Shown here: one piece after another, positions 32,214 through 43,180 of the stretch
How the letters are laid out: each line of letters begins with the position of its first letter
How positions within the stretch are numbered: the stretch's first letter is position 1
Assembly: GCA_026545765.1 (NCBI GenBank)
Contig: JAIFAC010000009.1
Coordinates: forward strand, 682,001-746,000
Direction: 5' to 3'
Source: Plantago major
Taxonomy: Eukaryota; Streptophyta; Magnoliopsida; Lamiales; Plantaginaceae
DNA: 64,000 nt
Made by a program: the position numbers and the translations under genes
Notes under the pieces: generated by a model
The model's database searches: none
Seen by the model: only the letters and a program-made list of their open reading frames with translations
Told to the model about the DNA's origin: nothing

Positions 32214-33725
32214 TGTTGGTCCAGATAACGACAAAGTAAAAGACTAGAGGGGGGGGGGGGTGAATAGTCTTTTAAAACTTTTGTCGATAAAACAGTTTCT
32301 CATAAACCTGGGAGTTTCTGATACTTAAATTCAGAGCGCGGAAGACTTTAAGATACGTAAGTGCAAAAACAATAAGTATGTGTGTGTGCTTTGCTGAAAT
32401 GTAAATACAGAAAGGTAAATGACACAGCAAATATAGTGGTATCTGGAGGTGGCGTAATCCTCCAACTAATCCACTTCGGTCTTTTTGAGACCTAGAATTC
32501 ACTAGAACAGATAACTGAGTTCACCTTACAATAATCCTATTCTAAGATTCCTAAACAAATGGTTCCCAACCAAATGTTCCCCCTGAGTTATTCCCCAGCT
32601 CCTAGAGCTAAGTACTTCATGTACTCGGATAACCTTGGAGTTATTCCTTGATTTCCCAAATCAAGTACTTCCTCTACTCAGATAACCTTGGAGTTATTCC
32701 TTGATTTCCCAAATCAAGTACTTCCTCTACTCCACGCCTTGATGGTGTTGGTTATAAGGTTTGTCAGAGAGGCTTTTCGTATAACTTTTCAGTTATGTTT
32801 TCAGAGAGCCTAATAGAACAAGACTACTTAATACACTTGTTCAGTGGATGGCAGTCTGCTCTTTACTGACCCAAGTAATTGATGTCCGTTTTGGAGAATG
32901 AGCTTCAGAAAGGGTATCTGATAGTTCAACTCTTTTACGAATAACAATCTCCTGTTAAGGTTCAGGACAACTTAGAACTACTAGTGATTCTTCGAGCAAC
33001 AGAAAGCTTTCAGAAAGGGTAGTAGAGTGCTTGAGAGAATACTTTGCTTGATGGTAAGTTTGCAAGATAGAGCGGTCTAAGGTATGTATTTCTCAGCATC
33101 TAAGTGTGTGATATATATATATAGATGAATTTGAGAGTTGTTGGAATGATATTCGTTAGACACAATTCAAATTCATTCCAAACTTATCTTGAAATGAGTA
33201 CTCAGAAGTCCTTGTCTCATGTCTCATAGAGGACTGTGCTTCAGCAGCTTTTCTGCCGATTCAATTAATGTACTTGTACTATTTCTTGTCCTGTAGTCTT
33301 CAACGGATACATGAGCCTTTCTGATGGCTTGCATGTTCCATATTCATGATGTCATGTGTCCAGAATCATATTTCAAAAGTAAGTAAATATACTTAAGAAA
33401 GTATTAAGGACATAGTCTTTCTTGAGTTAGACTAAACCTTGATATCTTCATAAATCTTGTGCAATCTTCAGTCTTCTAATCTTCAGAAAAGCTCCATACT
33501 AGATTACACTCAGAGACCTATAAATCTTGTGCAATCTTCATGGTCTTCTGGAAATAAAAATTACACTCAGAGACCTATAATCCTAATACAAGATTTACTA
33601 GACTAATCATACTCGGTGATTTCCTCTTTTACAATGTTCAAGTGAACCAAGAGTACTTAATCACCTTTCTGGCTAAGATAAGAACATGTGATGAGTGATC
33701 AAAATACTAACAGATATTCCTAACA
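32214..33725 (-). repeat. 5' LTR of element B
   Basis: 1512 bp, plus-strand TGTTGGTCC to CCTAACA. It carries the poly-G run near 32250-32260 and the same stem-loops as 18476-19955. It is longer than the partner LTR mainly through a local duplication near 33485-33560 (repeated ACACTCAGAGACCTATAA). Confidence 0.93.
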
Positions 33726-34690
33726 GCCTACATGCAACCCGGCGAGGTTAAGGCCGGGAAATCGGAAATCGTGCTATCTAATGAAGCAAGAAATTTAGAA
33801 CTCAGAGCCTAACACTTCCATAATCTCCCCAAGTTCTACGGAACGGCCAATGAGGATGTGATAAGGTTCCTCAAAGAATTCGAAGTACTGATTGCAGGGA
33901 TTTCGTTGACAGCCGGAGGAGTTACAGTTTCAGATGGAGAGATAAGGAAGAAGGTTTTTTCGAAGTCTCTGTAGGATAAAGCTAGGAATTGGCTATTAAA
34001 CCAGCCTGGGGGTTCTCTACCTACTTGGGATTCTCTCTACAAAGTCTTCGTTAATAAGTTTTACCCTCCCGAGAGAACGCAGCACGTTCGTACTCAGATA
34101 ATGCAGTTTCAGCAGATGTACGATGAGACCTTCTATGAAGCTTCATGACGCTTCTCGATTGCTATCCCAATGCCCGCACCACAGGATCGACGAGATGAAT
34201 CTGTGCATAAGATTTTATGAGGGTCTGAATTGGGAGTGCCAGTACATGGTTGATATGACGTGTAAAAATTCACTCCTGGAAGCATCTTCTGATGAATTAA
34301 ATGGTGTTTTCGACAGATTGGCAGCGGTGTCTCAGCTCAAGGGTGCGAGAAATAAATCTAGGAGAGTGGGATACCGAGCAGTTGAAGGGACTCCAGGGGC
34401 ATGTACTACTGAGTGGGACACATGAGCGGCAAACTAGGCGAGTAACTGGCAGGATAACCAAGGTGGCAACAACTTCTATAAGAATGCACCACGGGAGCAA
34501 CCAGTTCTAGCTCATCCAGTTCGGGTTCAGATTACAAAAGTGCCGGGAAGTCCTGATCAGGCAATCAGGGACCACATGGAGCGCTCCGAGAGGTTCTAGG
34601 CCGAAGCACATGAAAATCGGTGAGAATGATCGTGATTCGGCGACATTGAGCAGCAAGCGATTAGAGAAGACTTTGGGGATCTAGTTTGTC
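33726..34690 (+). pseudogene. gag: gag of the gypsy-like element (broken)
   Basis: This continues from 18475 after the element B insertion. Readable gag pieces are NLPKFYGTANEDVIRFLKEF and DKARNWLLNQPGGSLPTWDS, then FVNKFYPPERT, typical of plant Ty3/gypsy retrotransposon gag. TAA, TAG and TGA codons and frame changes occur throughout. No zinc knuckle is readable. Confidence 0.8.
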
Positions 34691-34753
34691 GATTTCAACA
34701 AAGAAAGGGTAAGTTATTCGACCGCAGAAACCCACAGAGCTTTAGCCGTTGAG

Positions 34754-35572
34754 GTGACATTCGATGAGCCAGTAAAGGTGAAGTCTGTTCTTGCTACCTG
34801 CACTTGCCAGCTCGAGAACACGGTGGCCCAGGTTAAGACACCGGAGGTAGTTGAGGTAGCACCTACACCGGCACTTGAGAAGCCGGTAGAAGTGAGAGTC
34901 GGGGTACGTGAAAAGGAGGTAGCCACACCCAGTATTACGACTCCAGTAGAGGAGGCGAGTGCAAAACTGGCCGTCCTTGAGGTAAGCCCCACCCCTAGGG
35001 TGATCCCAGTAGCATATAAGAGCATCAGTGATGCCGATAGTTTTGATTTGGCAGTTGGGATAGGAAATTCTTCCGAGGTAACTGGCATCGTAGATACAGG
35101 AGCGGCGGTTAATCAGATGACCTTTGCGACCTATGAGGAGCTGGATTTGAAGGGTTTGGAACCCAGGAAATGCTTCGTCACGATGGCCAATGGAACGAGA
35201 AGTAGGTGCATGGGTGTGATTGAGGATGTTCCGGTTACACTGGATGGGGACACTTTTATGGCCGATTTCGTGGTTGTGGAGTCGACACGGGTTAAAGGAA
35301 AGGAGATGGAGAAGGATATGTTGCTGGTTGGGCGACCGTTCATCAAAACCACTTGCATGATTGTCAACCTCCATGCTCGTACCTGCACTATAGAAGTACA
35401 AGGCAACCAACGTGAGTTGCAAGCCACCACTACACCATACTCACCCCTGCGGGTTGACACCAGGAACTATATAAGGGCGCACATAGGACCCTTGTATATA
35501 CATACTTATCAACAAGGAAGAATAAGAGCTGCACCAACCGGGGGAGCCAAGAACCTCCAGAGTACCCGTTAG
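34754..35572 (+). CDS. Aspartic protease domain of the gypsy-like element
   Basis: 272 open codons. The first part is Val/Glu/Pro-rich and low-complexity. The protease fold begins near residue 95 with the active-site loop GIVDTGAAVNQM (DTG Asp present) and closes with LLVGRPFIKTT, the usual ILGRPFL-like strand. There is no RT, RNase H or integrase after it: the frame ends and non-coding sequence leads to the 3' LTR. The ATG is only the first in the open frame, and in the parent element this would be part of a gag-protease protein. Confidence 0.75.
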   Translation: MTFDEPVKVKSVLATCTCQLENTVAQVKTPEVVEVAPTPALEKPVEVRVGVREKEVATPSITTPVEEASAKLAVLEVSPTPRVIPVAYKSISDADSFDLAVGIGNSSEVTGIVDTGAAVNQMTFATYEELDLKGLEPRKCFVTMANGTRSRCMGVIEDVPVTLDGDTFMADFVVVESTRVKGKEMEKDMLLVGRPFIKTTCMIVNLHARTCTIEVQGNQRELQATTTPYSPLRVDTRNYIRAHIGPLYIHTYQQGRIRAAPTGGAKNLQSTR

Positions 35573-36923
35573 CCAACACGGAAGAGTCTAGTACATGACT
35601 ACAAACTGTACTTCACAGGCTAGACACTTTCGATCCCTTTTATCTTTCCACTCTTAGCTTGAGGACATTCTTGAGTTTCGGTTTGGGGAGGGAATGTGAG
35701 GCTCTTCAGTTTCTTGCCTGTGTTTCTATGTGTTTTTTCATATTTTCGTGAGTCTTTCGTGTGTCCGTGTTATTTTTCCAAGTTTTGAGTATCTATTGTG
35801 AGTGGTAAATTCACTTAATGCCTTTGTTTTGTTTGATATGTAACTGGAATTAGCCTAGTGCATTGTTAATTCCTTAAGATCTGTTTCTCTTGCAAATAGC
35901 TAGTCTGTCCAGTCCTTTAGTCCAAAAGCCGTGAAAAGCCTGAGCCGATGAAAAAATATTGTACCGGCATTTGTATTGTGTGATTCCTGGGATGTGCAAG
36001 TTTTTTTTTACGAATTACTTGCGCCTTTTTCATACATATGTGTACTCATTTTATTTGGGGATGACAAACGGCATACTTTTAATTCTGAGTTCTCTAACTT
36101 TTAAACCCCGTTCTAAAGAACAGGTTTGGGGAAGAGTTACTTACATGTTTACGACTAATTTTTTAGCTTTATATGCTTGATTGTGTTTGAGTCTGTTGTT
36201 ATTTCCAAAGCTGTCTGAATTTAATCTCGGGGTGGATCTATGGTCTTAGTTGATCACCGTCTGTCGTGTTGGGAATGTTTCAGATACTACCTATATACCA
36301 GCGTGGCCCTTAAAGCTATATGACCGTGAGGGTTGATGGCATGTATACCAAACTGACACGCACAAAAGTGCCGACTTTCAGTAAAACAGACACCCGTCAA
36401 AAAATTGAGATAAAAGTGCCCAATGAGGCCATGCATTGAATATAGTGCAATAATGGTTTATGTTTGATTGCAAGTGAAAAAGGGAACAGCACAGGTCTTG
36501 AACTTTTGTATAAGTCGTTTTTGAAAAAGTCCCTTCTGATCCATTTGATTTGAGTACATTAGCATAAGATAGTCTAGGCATTTTTTGTGATGCGAGTCAC
36601 CTTACCAGTTTACTTTTTGAGCGAATAACCCTATTGGACACTTCCAAAGAGAGTAGAGATTGCATATTATTCCTGTGAGGGACTAGCATGCTGGACTTGA
36701 GAGTTATTTGCTTGAGAAACGGTTTTTTGGGATTATCAGTTCACTTTTCTGCCAAGCTTACTTGAGAACAAAACATTTGCATTTGGTTGACTTAATGCTT
36801 TCAATGGTAGATTCGATTACTTGTATTTGTAACTCTTGTATTTGTCTACGTGGTTTAGAGTCTAAAGTGTTTAGGTTGTTTGTTTGCTCGAGGACGAGCA
36901 AAGGTTCGGTTTGAGGATTTTCA
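35573..36923 (+). other. Long 3' non-coding part of the gypsy-like element
   Basis: 1.35 kb without a supported gene. It is T-rich, and it ends GAGGACGAGCAAAGGTTCGG followed by TTTGAGGATTTTCA before the LTR, a pattern I know from plant Athila/Tat-like gypsy elements near the polypurine tract. Confidence 0.6.
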
Positions 36924-37425
36924 TGAGACAATATTCTAACGTCTCATTTGGTCCTTTTTAATCGTCTTTTGTTAGTCTTTGACCTTAGTTTTATATTATT
37001 TTAGTGCATTTTTATGTTTGGTTTCTTGTTTGTGCTTTTGTAGGGATTTTACCTTTAGGTACAATTTGGAGGAAAGGTGACTTTGCTGGATTACAATCAA
37101 GTGAAGAGATCATAGTCCGGATTAGTACGTGAAGAGGGAGCGTGCTTTTGGGAGAAGAAAAGTCGACCTGAAGATTGGATGGCTCGCCGCGGCCCAGTGA
37201 CAATCTCGCCGCGGTGAGATATTGCGAATCAACTTGGAAAACCACGAAAAGGTTCACGCCGCGGCCCGGCCATTATCCTGCCGCGGCGCAATTCTGCGAA
37301 TGCTGAGAGTTTCAGAAATCGAGCTACTTGCTGCCCGGTGTTTTTCCATGGCGAGCAAGCCAAATCGATATATATATGTTCGATAAGCGGAGTCCGCTGC
37401 GGCCCGCCTATTCTCTCACCGCGGA
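36924..37425 (+). repeat. 3' LTR of the gypsy-like element (truncated)
   Basis: It repeats 16961 onward (TGAGACAATATTC) for about 500 bp and then stops at CCGCGGA, where TRIM LTR sequence begins. About 800 bp of LTR are missing, so no target duplication can be read. Confidence 0.8.
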
Positions 37426-38510
37426 GAAAATTCGCAAATTTGTGGTGTCTTTAGATTAGATATTTTTATATTTAGAGATAATTATCACAAAAATATGTGA
37501 AAATATTTAGAAGATATGGAGAATATCAAATCTTACCCATTTAGAGCCATCTAGTTTTGGGAAAAAGCTTATGATAAGATTGCTATCTTGCTCCCTAAGT
37601 CATAATTCTCTTATAAATAGGAGATCTTGGTTAGGGTTTCACAGTTAGAGATGGGTTAAGTCACAAACGACTCCATCAAACTCCCTACTACCAAATTGTA
37701 GGTAAAATCTGAAATCCGGATTAAGCTACTGAGGCGCCGGTACTTAGAGAGAGGAATCAAGAGATCAACGAAAGTTGTAACCTCATACTATCAAATAAAA
37801 TTTCATGTTCCATGTTTTCTTTGCCTCTTTTATGTTAATTTACAAGTTATGAAAATCCATGGCAAACAAATTGGCACGCCCAGTGGGACGATTTTCAGTC
37901 TTCATCTCCACTCTCTAAAGATCCATGTTCGTAGAATTTCATGGGGCATGCTAAATCACCTTCGGGGGCATGTCAAACCAGGCTTCAAGTTCTCCATCAA
38001 ATTTTCGAGACCAAGTTGCAACACCCATCAAGTCTCTACAACTGGTCTCGAGGGGGCATTTGTAGACACCGAAAATTCACAAATTTGTGGTGTCTTTAGA
38101 TTAAATATTTTTATATTTAGAGATAATTATCACAAAATTGTGATAATATTTAGAAGATATGGAGAATATCAAATCTTACCCATTTAGAGTCCATCTAGTT
38201 TTGGAATAAAGATTATGATAAGATTGCTATCTTGCTCCCTAAGTCATAATTCTCTTATAAATATGAGATCTTGGTTAGGGTTTCACAGTTAGAGATGGGT
38301 TAAGTCACAAACGACTCCATCAAACTCCCTACTACCAAATTGTAGGTAAAATCCGAAATCCGGATTAAGCTGCTGAGGCGCCGGTACTTAGAGAGAGAGG
38401 AATCAAGAGATCAACGAAAGTTGTAACCCCAAACTATCAAATAAAATTTCATGTTCCATGTTTTCTTTACCTCTTTTATGTTTATTTGCAGGTTATGAAA
38501 ATCCATGGCA
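37426..38510 (+). mobile_element. TRIM-like LTR element, copy B
   Basis: The 5' LTR (37426-37864) lacks about its first 11 bases. The primer-binding-like TTGGCACGCCCAGTGGGAC follows, the internal part ends at 38060, and the complete 3' LTR is 38061-38510 (450 bp). It is nearly identical to copy A. Flanking bases give no target duplication (GTGTC before copy A, AACAG after copy B). Confidence 0.8.
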
Positions 38511-39371
38511 AACAGCCACCAACCGCATGTACACTTCGATGTTTGCGGATGTGAAGCAAATGTGGGATCAAGCGATTGAAGATGGCAAACCTCTTACCGG
38601 TCTTACAAAGCGAACTGCGAATTCACTCTGTGGTAGATGGACTCGGGTAAAGGAAGAGGTTAACCATTTCATCTCATGTTATGATGAGGCAGAATGAACT
38701 GTTGGAGATAAAAGTGGTTACAACGAAGATGATGTCTGGCCAAGAAATTATACAAACAGAGACTTGGAAGCAAATTTTCGATGTTTCATTGTTGGCAAGC
38801 AATGAGGACCTATCCGTTGTGGCAAACCCACATGAATTTCACCAGTGCAATGGCGAAAAGTAACAGCTTGTTTCCTCGTAAAAGTGGTGATTCAACTACT
38901 GATGCTATCCCACCGGAGGAAGAAAGTGGTGGGAGCGGTAGCAAACGAGGTTTCGAATTCAGTGACGATGGGAGTGAAGCTGCATCGAAGCACCCTATGG
39001 GCCGTGATAAGGCAAAGGCCCTTCAGAACAAGGGTGGTTCCAGTGGCAGCTCGGTCATGGACGGTCTGAACAATTCCTTCCAAGGAATGAATACAATTGA
39101 GGAGAAGAGGCTTGAGCTCAAGCTGAAGAAGATTGAAGAAAAGAAGCAAGTTGATGCGAAGAGGCTTGAGTTTGAGGAGAGGAAGCTTGAAGTGATGCGA
39201 TTGAAGTTGGAGAAGAAGTCTGAGGATACGAGGATACTTGCTGAAAGTCAACTGCAAGCTGCTACGTTGGGCAAGTACCAAATGATGATCGAGCTACAAA
39301 ACAAGTACGACACCTTGACACCGATGGAGCATGCTATCCTGCAGAAGCTGAAGTCCGACTTCGGAACGTGA
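38511..39371 (+). pseudogene. PIF/Harbinger ORF1-like (Myb/trihelix plus coiled-coil) relic 1
   Basis: A Myb-like DNA-binding remnant (VKQMWDQAIEDGKPLTGLTK, then RTANSLCGRWTRVKEEVNHF) starts directly after the TRIM LTR, so the first part is lost. After a frameshift near 38690 the typical C-terminal part is open from 38781: SKRGFEFSDDGSEA, PMGRDKAKALQNKGG, then Lys/Glu-rich helix and LTPMEHAILQKLKSDFG at the end. In this superfamily ORF1 binds DNA next to the ORF2 transposase; no ORF2 is seen here. A host gene derived from such a family is the alternative. Confidence 0.7.
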
Positions 39372-39699
39372 TTCCTTTTATGTTTGTTGTTGTGTGCTTT
39401 CATTTTATTTCAAGTAGGATTTCAATATTGTTTGATGTTGTGTGTTTTCATTTTTCAATCATGTATCAGGAGTGTAATGTTGTGATGTTGTAACCGTATG
39501 ATTTTAATATATGAATCCGTATGATTTTCAATACAATGTTGTTTGGAACGGATATATTTTTCAAACTGATATAAAACGGCTATATTTTTTTAATGGATAT
39601 AAGAAAACGGCTATATTTATATCAACACCTAAAAATTCTACCGAATCTACCACTCATTTCACCACACATCAACCCTTCTACCACCATTCAATTTACATC

Positions 39700-39966
39700 A
39701 TGGAACGAAGGATTCCGTACACGGAGAATGAAGATCTTGCTCTCACAAAGATATACCAGCAAGTGAAGATCCCATTTTCACCTTACTAACCCCCCTGGTG
39801 TTTTCGACAAAGTGAAACAGATATGGGATCAAGCTGTGTTACAAGATGGGACAGTTCTTGTTGGTCTTAACGAAAGATCTGCTCATTCACTTCGTTGTAG
39901 ATGGTCTCGGCTCAATGCGATCCGACGTTTTCACATGAATAATTGAAGTCCGACTTCGGAATGTGA
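39700..39966 (+). pseudogene. PIF/Harbinger ORF1-like relic 2 (internally deleted)
   Basis: It starts MERRIPYTENEDLALTKIYQ (39700). After a frame change it gives GVFDKVKQIWDQAVLQDG and RSAHSLRCRWSRLNAIRRFH, the Myb-like part. It then jumps to AAGTCCGACTTCGGAATGTG, the same end and 3' flank as relic 1. An internal deletion removed the whole middle and coiled-coil part. Confidence 0.65.
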
Positions 39967-40320
39967 TCAAGTTGTGCTTCTATGTTTGCTGTTGTGTGTT
40001 TTCATTTTATTCCAATGCAAATCTCAAATCGTAATGTTGTTTTGTTGTAACAGTGTGATTCTTGCTCAATAAACTATAAAACGAGTTTTACAAATGCAAT
40101 TTGATTAATTTCAACTTCTAAACACTCTTATAATATGTTAAACATGTTAAGAAAAATATAAAATAAAAAAATAAAAAAATAAAAAATACACTATTTACGG
40201 TCGTCACGACCGTCATTGGACATGATTTCTTCAAATGTGGTCATCGTTTCAGTCGTCGCTCACGACTGCAACTATTTACGGTCGTGCCCACGACCTATTG
40301 GACATGGTCTAAGGTTATTA
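39967..40320 (+). other. Non-coding tail of the Harbinger-like relics
   Basis: An AT-rich stretch followed by GC-richer sequence with repeated CACGACC/GGTCGT inverted pieces and two copies of ATTGGACATG (about 40214 and 40302). The last lies close to CCTATTGGACATGGTCTAAG, a possible terminal inverted repeat of the Harbinger relic. The partner end is not found. Confidence 0.4.
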
Positions 40321-41436
40321 AAGTAAAACCTCTATAAAATAATAGTGTTGGGACCGGGATATTTTATTAATTTAGCGAGGTATTATATAATTAATCGATA
40401 AATTAATAATTATTAATTTAAAGAGGTTTTATGTATATGCATAATTGAGAGATAAAATTTTCAAGTCCACCGGGACCGGGATATATTTTAAAGAGGTTTT
40501 ACGTATATGCATAATTGATCATAAGAGCTTTTAAAATGTACTGTCACAAAAGATTTTACTGTAGTTTTTTGGAAGGATATGAGTTGGATATTTATTCTCC
40601 CGAAAAGATAAATATTTTAAATGCTATCAATCTGGTCGTCTCAGCTTGGGTTGTGAATGTACAACAAGAGGCCATAGTAAATTTCATTCGACACTGCAAA
40701 ATTCGTTCGGCGAATCAAACCGGCTCAAGTGGTTTAAATGATACAAATTATGGATAAGACATTAGTGACCTTGAGAACTTGATTACCGGTATGCATCACC
40801 GACACAAAATGGACGTGAATCACTTGCTAGATTTATCCAGTGAAAAACAATGAATGTTACGAAATTCAGAGCATAAAAGAAATAGTGGCGGATACATTCA
40901 CAATCCGGTAGATGATGATGCTGAGGATGATTCAATGTTTTTGGAACCAGTCACTCAAAAATAAGTATTGCAATCGACAACAACTCTTCAAAACTTTATG
41001 TTGCAGTACGAGAAGACAATGCCACATCTCCCGAGGCAATGGGGGAGATTTAGAGATGAACTAAATATAGATTTGATGTTCAACAAAAATTAACAGGCTG
41101 TTTGGCTAGCGATTAAAATCAGGAAAACTAGTTAAAATAGGTGTTTTTTGGTGTTTTTAGCCAGGTTTTTCCGATTATAACCGCTTGCCAAACAAGCACT
41201 AAGTGACTACAGACTCATTTTTTACTAAACAGTCTTAGAATTTTCAAGTGGATAACACAAATATATATATATGAAAATTTTTAGCAATTATTAATTTATA
41301 GTTTCGTTGGGACCAATATATATATATATGTACTGGGATTTCAAAAAAATTATTATCTTATTATTTTATTGATTGGGGTCCAAAATTGTACTGGTACCAA
41401 GTTGAGAGCGGATAAATTATTAGTTTTATTGAGATT
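40321..41436 (+). mobile_element. pogo/Emigrant-like DNA transposon, left part, with transposase relic
   Basis: It starts near AGTAAAACCTCTATAAAATA, which resembles the CAGTAAAACCTCTATAAATT end of plant Emigrant/Lemi1 pogo-like elements (memory). A transposase C-terminal relic follows (about 40515-41090): EKINILNAINLVVSAWVV, then IVNFIRHCKIRSANQ. After stops it continues with TTTLQNFMLQYEKT. The element is interrupted by Sirevirus element C at 41437 and continues at 57633. Confidence 0.65.
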
Positions 41437-43062
41437 TGTTAGGAATATCTGTTTAGATTTTGATCAGCAACCTAATGACTTATCTTAGCTCAGAAAGGTG
41501 ATTAGTACTCTTAGTTCACTTGAACACTGTAAAAGAGGAAACTCACTAAGTATGATAGTCTAGCAAATCTTGTATAGGATGTTAGGTCTCGAAATGTAAT
41601 TTTTATTTTCTGAAGAAGACCAAGAAGAAGGCATCCAGCAGGAAAAGTTCAACGGATTTGAAGATTTGAAGACTGCACAAGATTGCTGAAGACAAGGGTT
41701 TTTCCAGAAACCTATGTCCAGATATCTTGAAGAAACAAGTGTTTCGAAACATACATGTTGCAAAAGATATCTGAGAATAAAGGGTTTCTGGGAAAGTGCC
41801 CACAGACATCTACACTCAGATACCTTGGACATAAAATATGCTTCTGAAAAAGAAACATATTATAACAAGTTGTTTAAACAAGTGGTATCTGGAGCTATGA
41901 TGATCTCTGGAAAAGAACGTGCAAAGCCTCAGAAAGCTTGCATAGTTCCGTTGGCACTACAGGACAAAATATTATACAGTGCATTAAATGCACAGATAGA
42001 AATGTCTGAGCAAAAGCGGTAGCTTCTGAAGAAGAAGACAAACCTGCTACAGTACTATATTCAGATATCAATAGTTTGAATTTGATTTAAGCCTAACGGA
42101 TACTATTCAAACGGCACTCAAAATTCATCTATAAATATCAACACTTAGACTGCTTGAGAACACACCTTAGAACACACTGAACTCCAAGAACATTGAATAC
42201 TCACACAAGCGCTCTCAAGCAAACTACTTACCTTCAAGCTTTCTGTTGCGACCAAAGCTCTTGATTCTAAGTAGCACAAAAGTTCTAAGTGTCCTGATCC
42301 TTAACGAGCATTGTTATTTGTGAAAGAGTTGAACTAAGATTTCTTATCTAAGTTTCATTCTCTTGAACACTTACCATAGACTTGGGTCAGTAGAGATCAA
42401 GATACCATACATTGCAAAGTGTATTAAGTATACTTGATTCACAGAGTTATTTGAATAACTGAACAAGTTATTAAAGAAGCTCACCTGACAATTTACCTTA
42501 ACCAACACCTTAAACGGCATGGAGTACAGGAAGTACTTAGTTTGGGAAACTAAGGAATAACTCCAAGGTTATTGAGCAAAGGAAGTACTTAGTTTGGGAA
42601 ACTAAGGAACAGCTCAAAAGGTTTCTGAGTACAGGAAGTACTTGGTTGTGAAAGCCGGGAAATAACTCAGGGGGAACACTTGGTTGGGAACCTAGTGCAT
42701 TTAGGAATCAAGAAAAGATATCTGTAAGGTTACCTAATTTATCTTAGTGGATTCTAGGTCTGAGAAAGACCGAAGTGGATTAGTTGAAGGATTACGCCAC
42801 CTTCAGATACCACTATAAAAAGACTTGTGTTATTTATTTTCTGCAGTTTATTACTTGCTTTACTTATCTTGCAAAGTACTTACACCTATCTTCCTGAGCA
42901 CGTGCACTTATCACAGAAAAGTCTTCCGCTCTCTGAAATCTAGTATCAGATATCTTCACAGATATCTGAGAAACTGTGTTTATCGATAAAAGTTTTAAAA
43001 GACTATTCACCCCCCCCCCCCCCTCCCTCTAGTCTTTTACTTTGCCGTTATTTGGACCAACA
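41437..43062 (+). repeat. 5' LTR of element C
   Basis: TGTTAGGAATATC to GGACCAACA. The TATA box is at 42130-42137. Three two-tier stem-loops lie at 42521-42564, 42572-42617 and 42625-42670, a GATATC hairpin near 42946-42971 and a poly-C run near 43010-43023. Confidence 0.97.
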
Positions 43063-43064
43063 AG

Positions 43065-43076
43065 TGGTATCAGAGC
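43065..43076 (+). promoter_or_regulatory. Primer-binding site, element C
   Basis: TGGTATCAGAGC, the exact complement of the initiator Met tRNA 3' end, two bases after the LTR. Confidence 0.95.
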
Positions 43077-43180
43077 AGGAGGTTCCCAAGCCTTCTGCAC
43101 TGAACCTAGATCCCAGATAAGTGCCCACTAACTGCTTTTCACCTACATTTGATTTGTTTGTTTAGTGTGTTTACTGCAGG

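Larger units (their letters stand above)
18476..33725 (-). mobile_element. Sirevirus-type Ty1/copia retrotransposon, element B
   Basis: A full-length element of 15.25 kb on the minus strand, inserted in the gag of the gypsy-like element. It has LTRs of 1480 bp (left, 3' LTR) and 1512 bp (right, 5' LTR). The flanks GACTA (18471-18475) and GCCTA (33726-33730) look like a 5-bp target duplication with one change. The gene order equals that of elements A and C, but the sequence is clearly diverged, marking a second subfamily. Its pol has the longest open frames of the three copies. Confidence 0.93.

Noticed and set aside
34742..35422. Minus-strand open frame opposite the gypsy protease
   Set aside because: The plus-strand frame has the DTGA and GRPF protease motifs, so the antisense frame is incidental.
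39511..39699. Coding sequence upstream of Harbinger relic 2
   Set aside because: The frame before the Met at 39700 is AT-rich, low-complexity and unlike the Myb-like part that follows.
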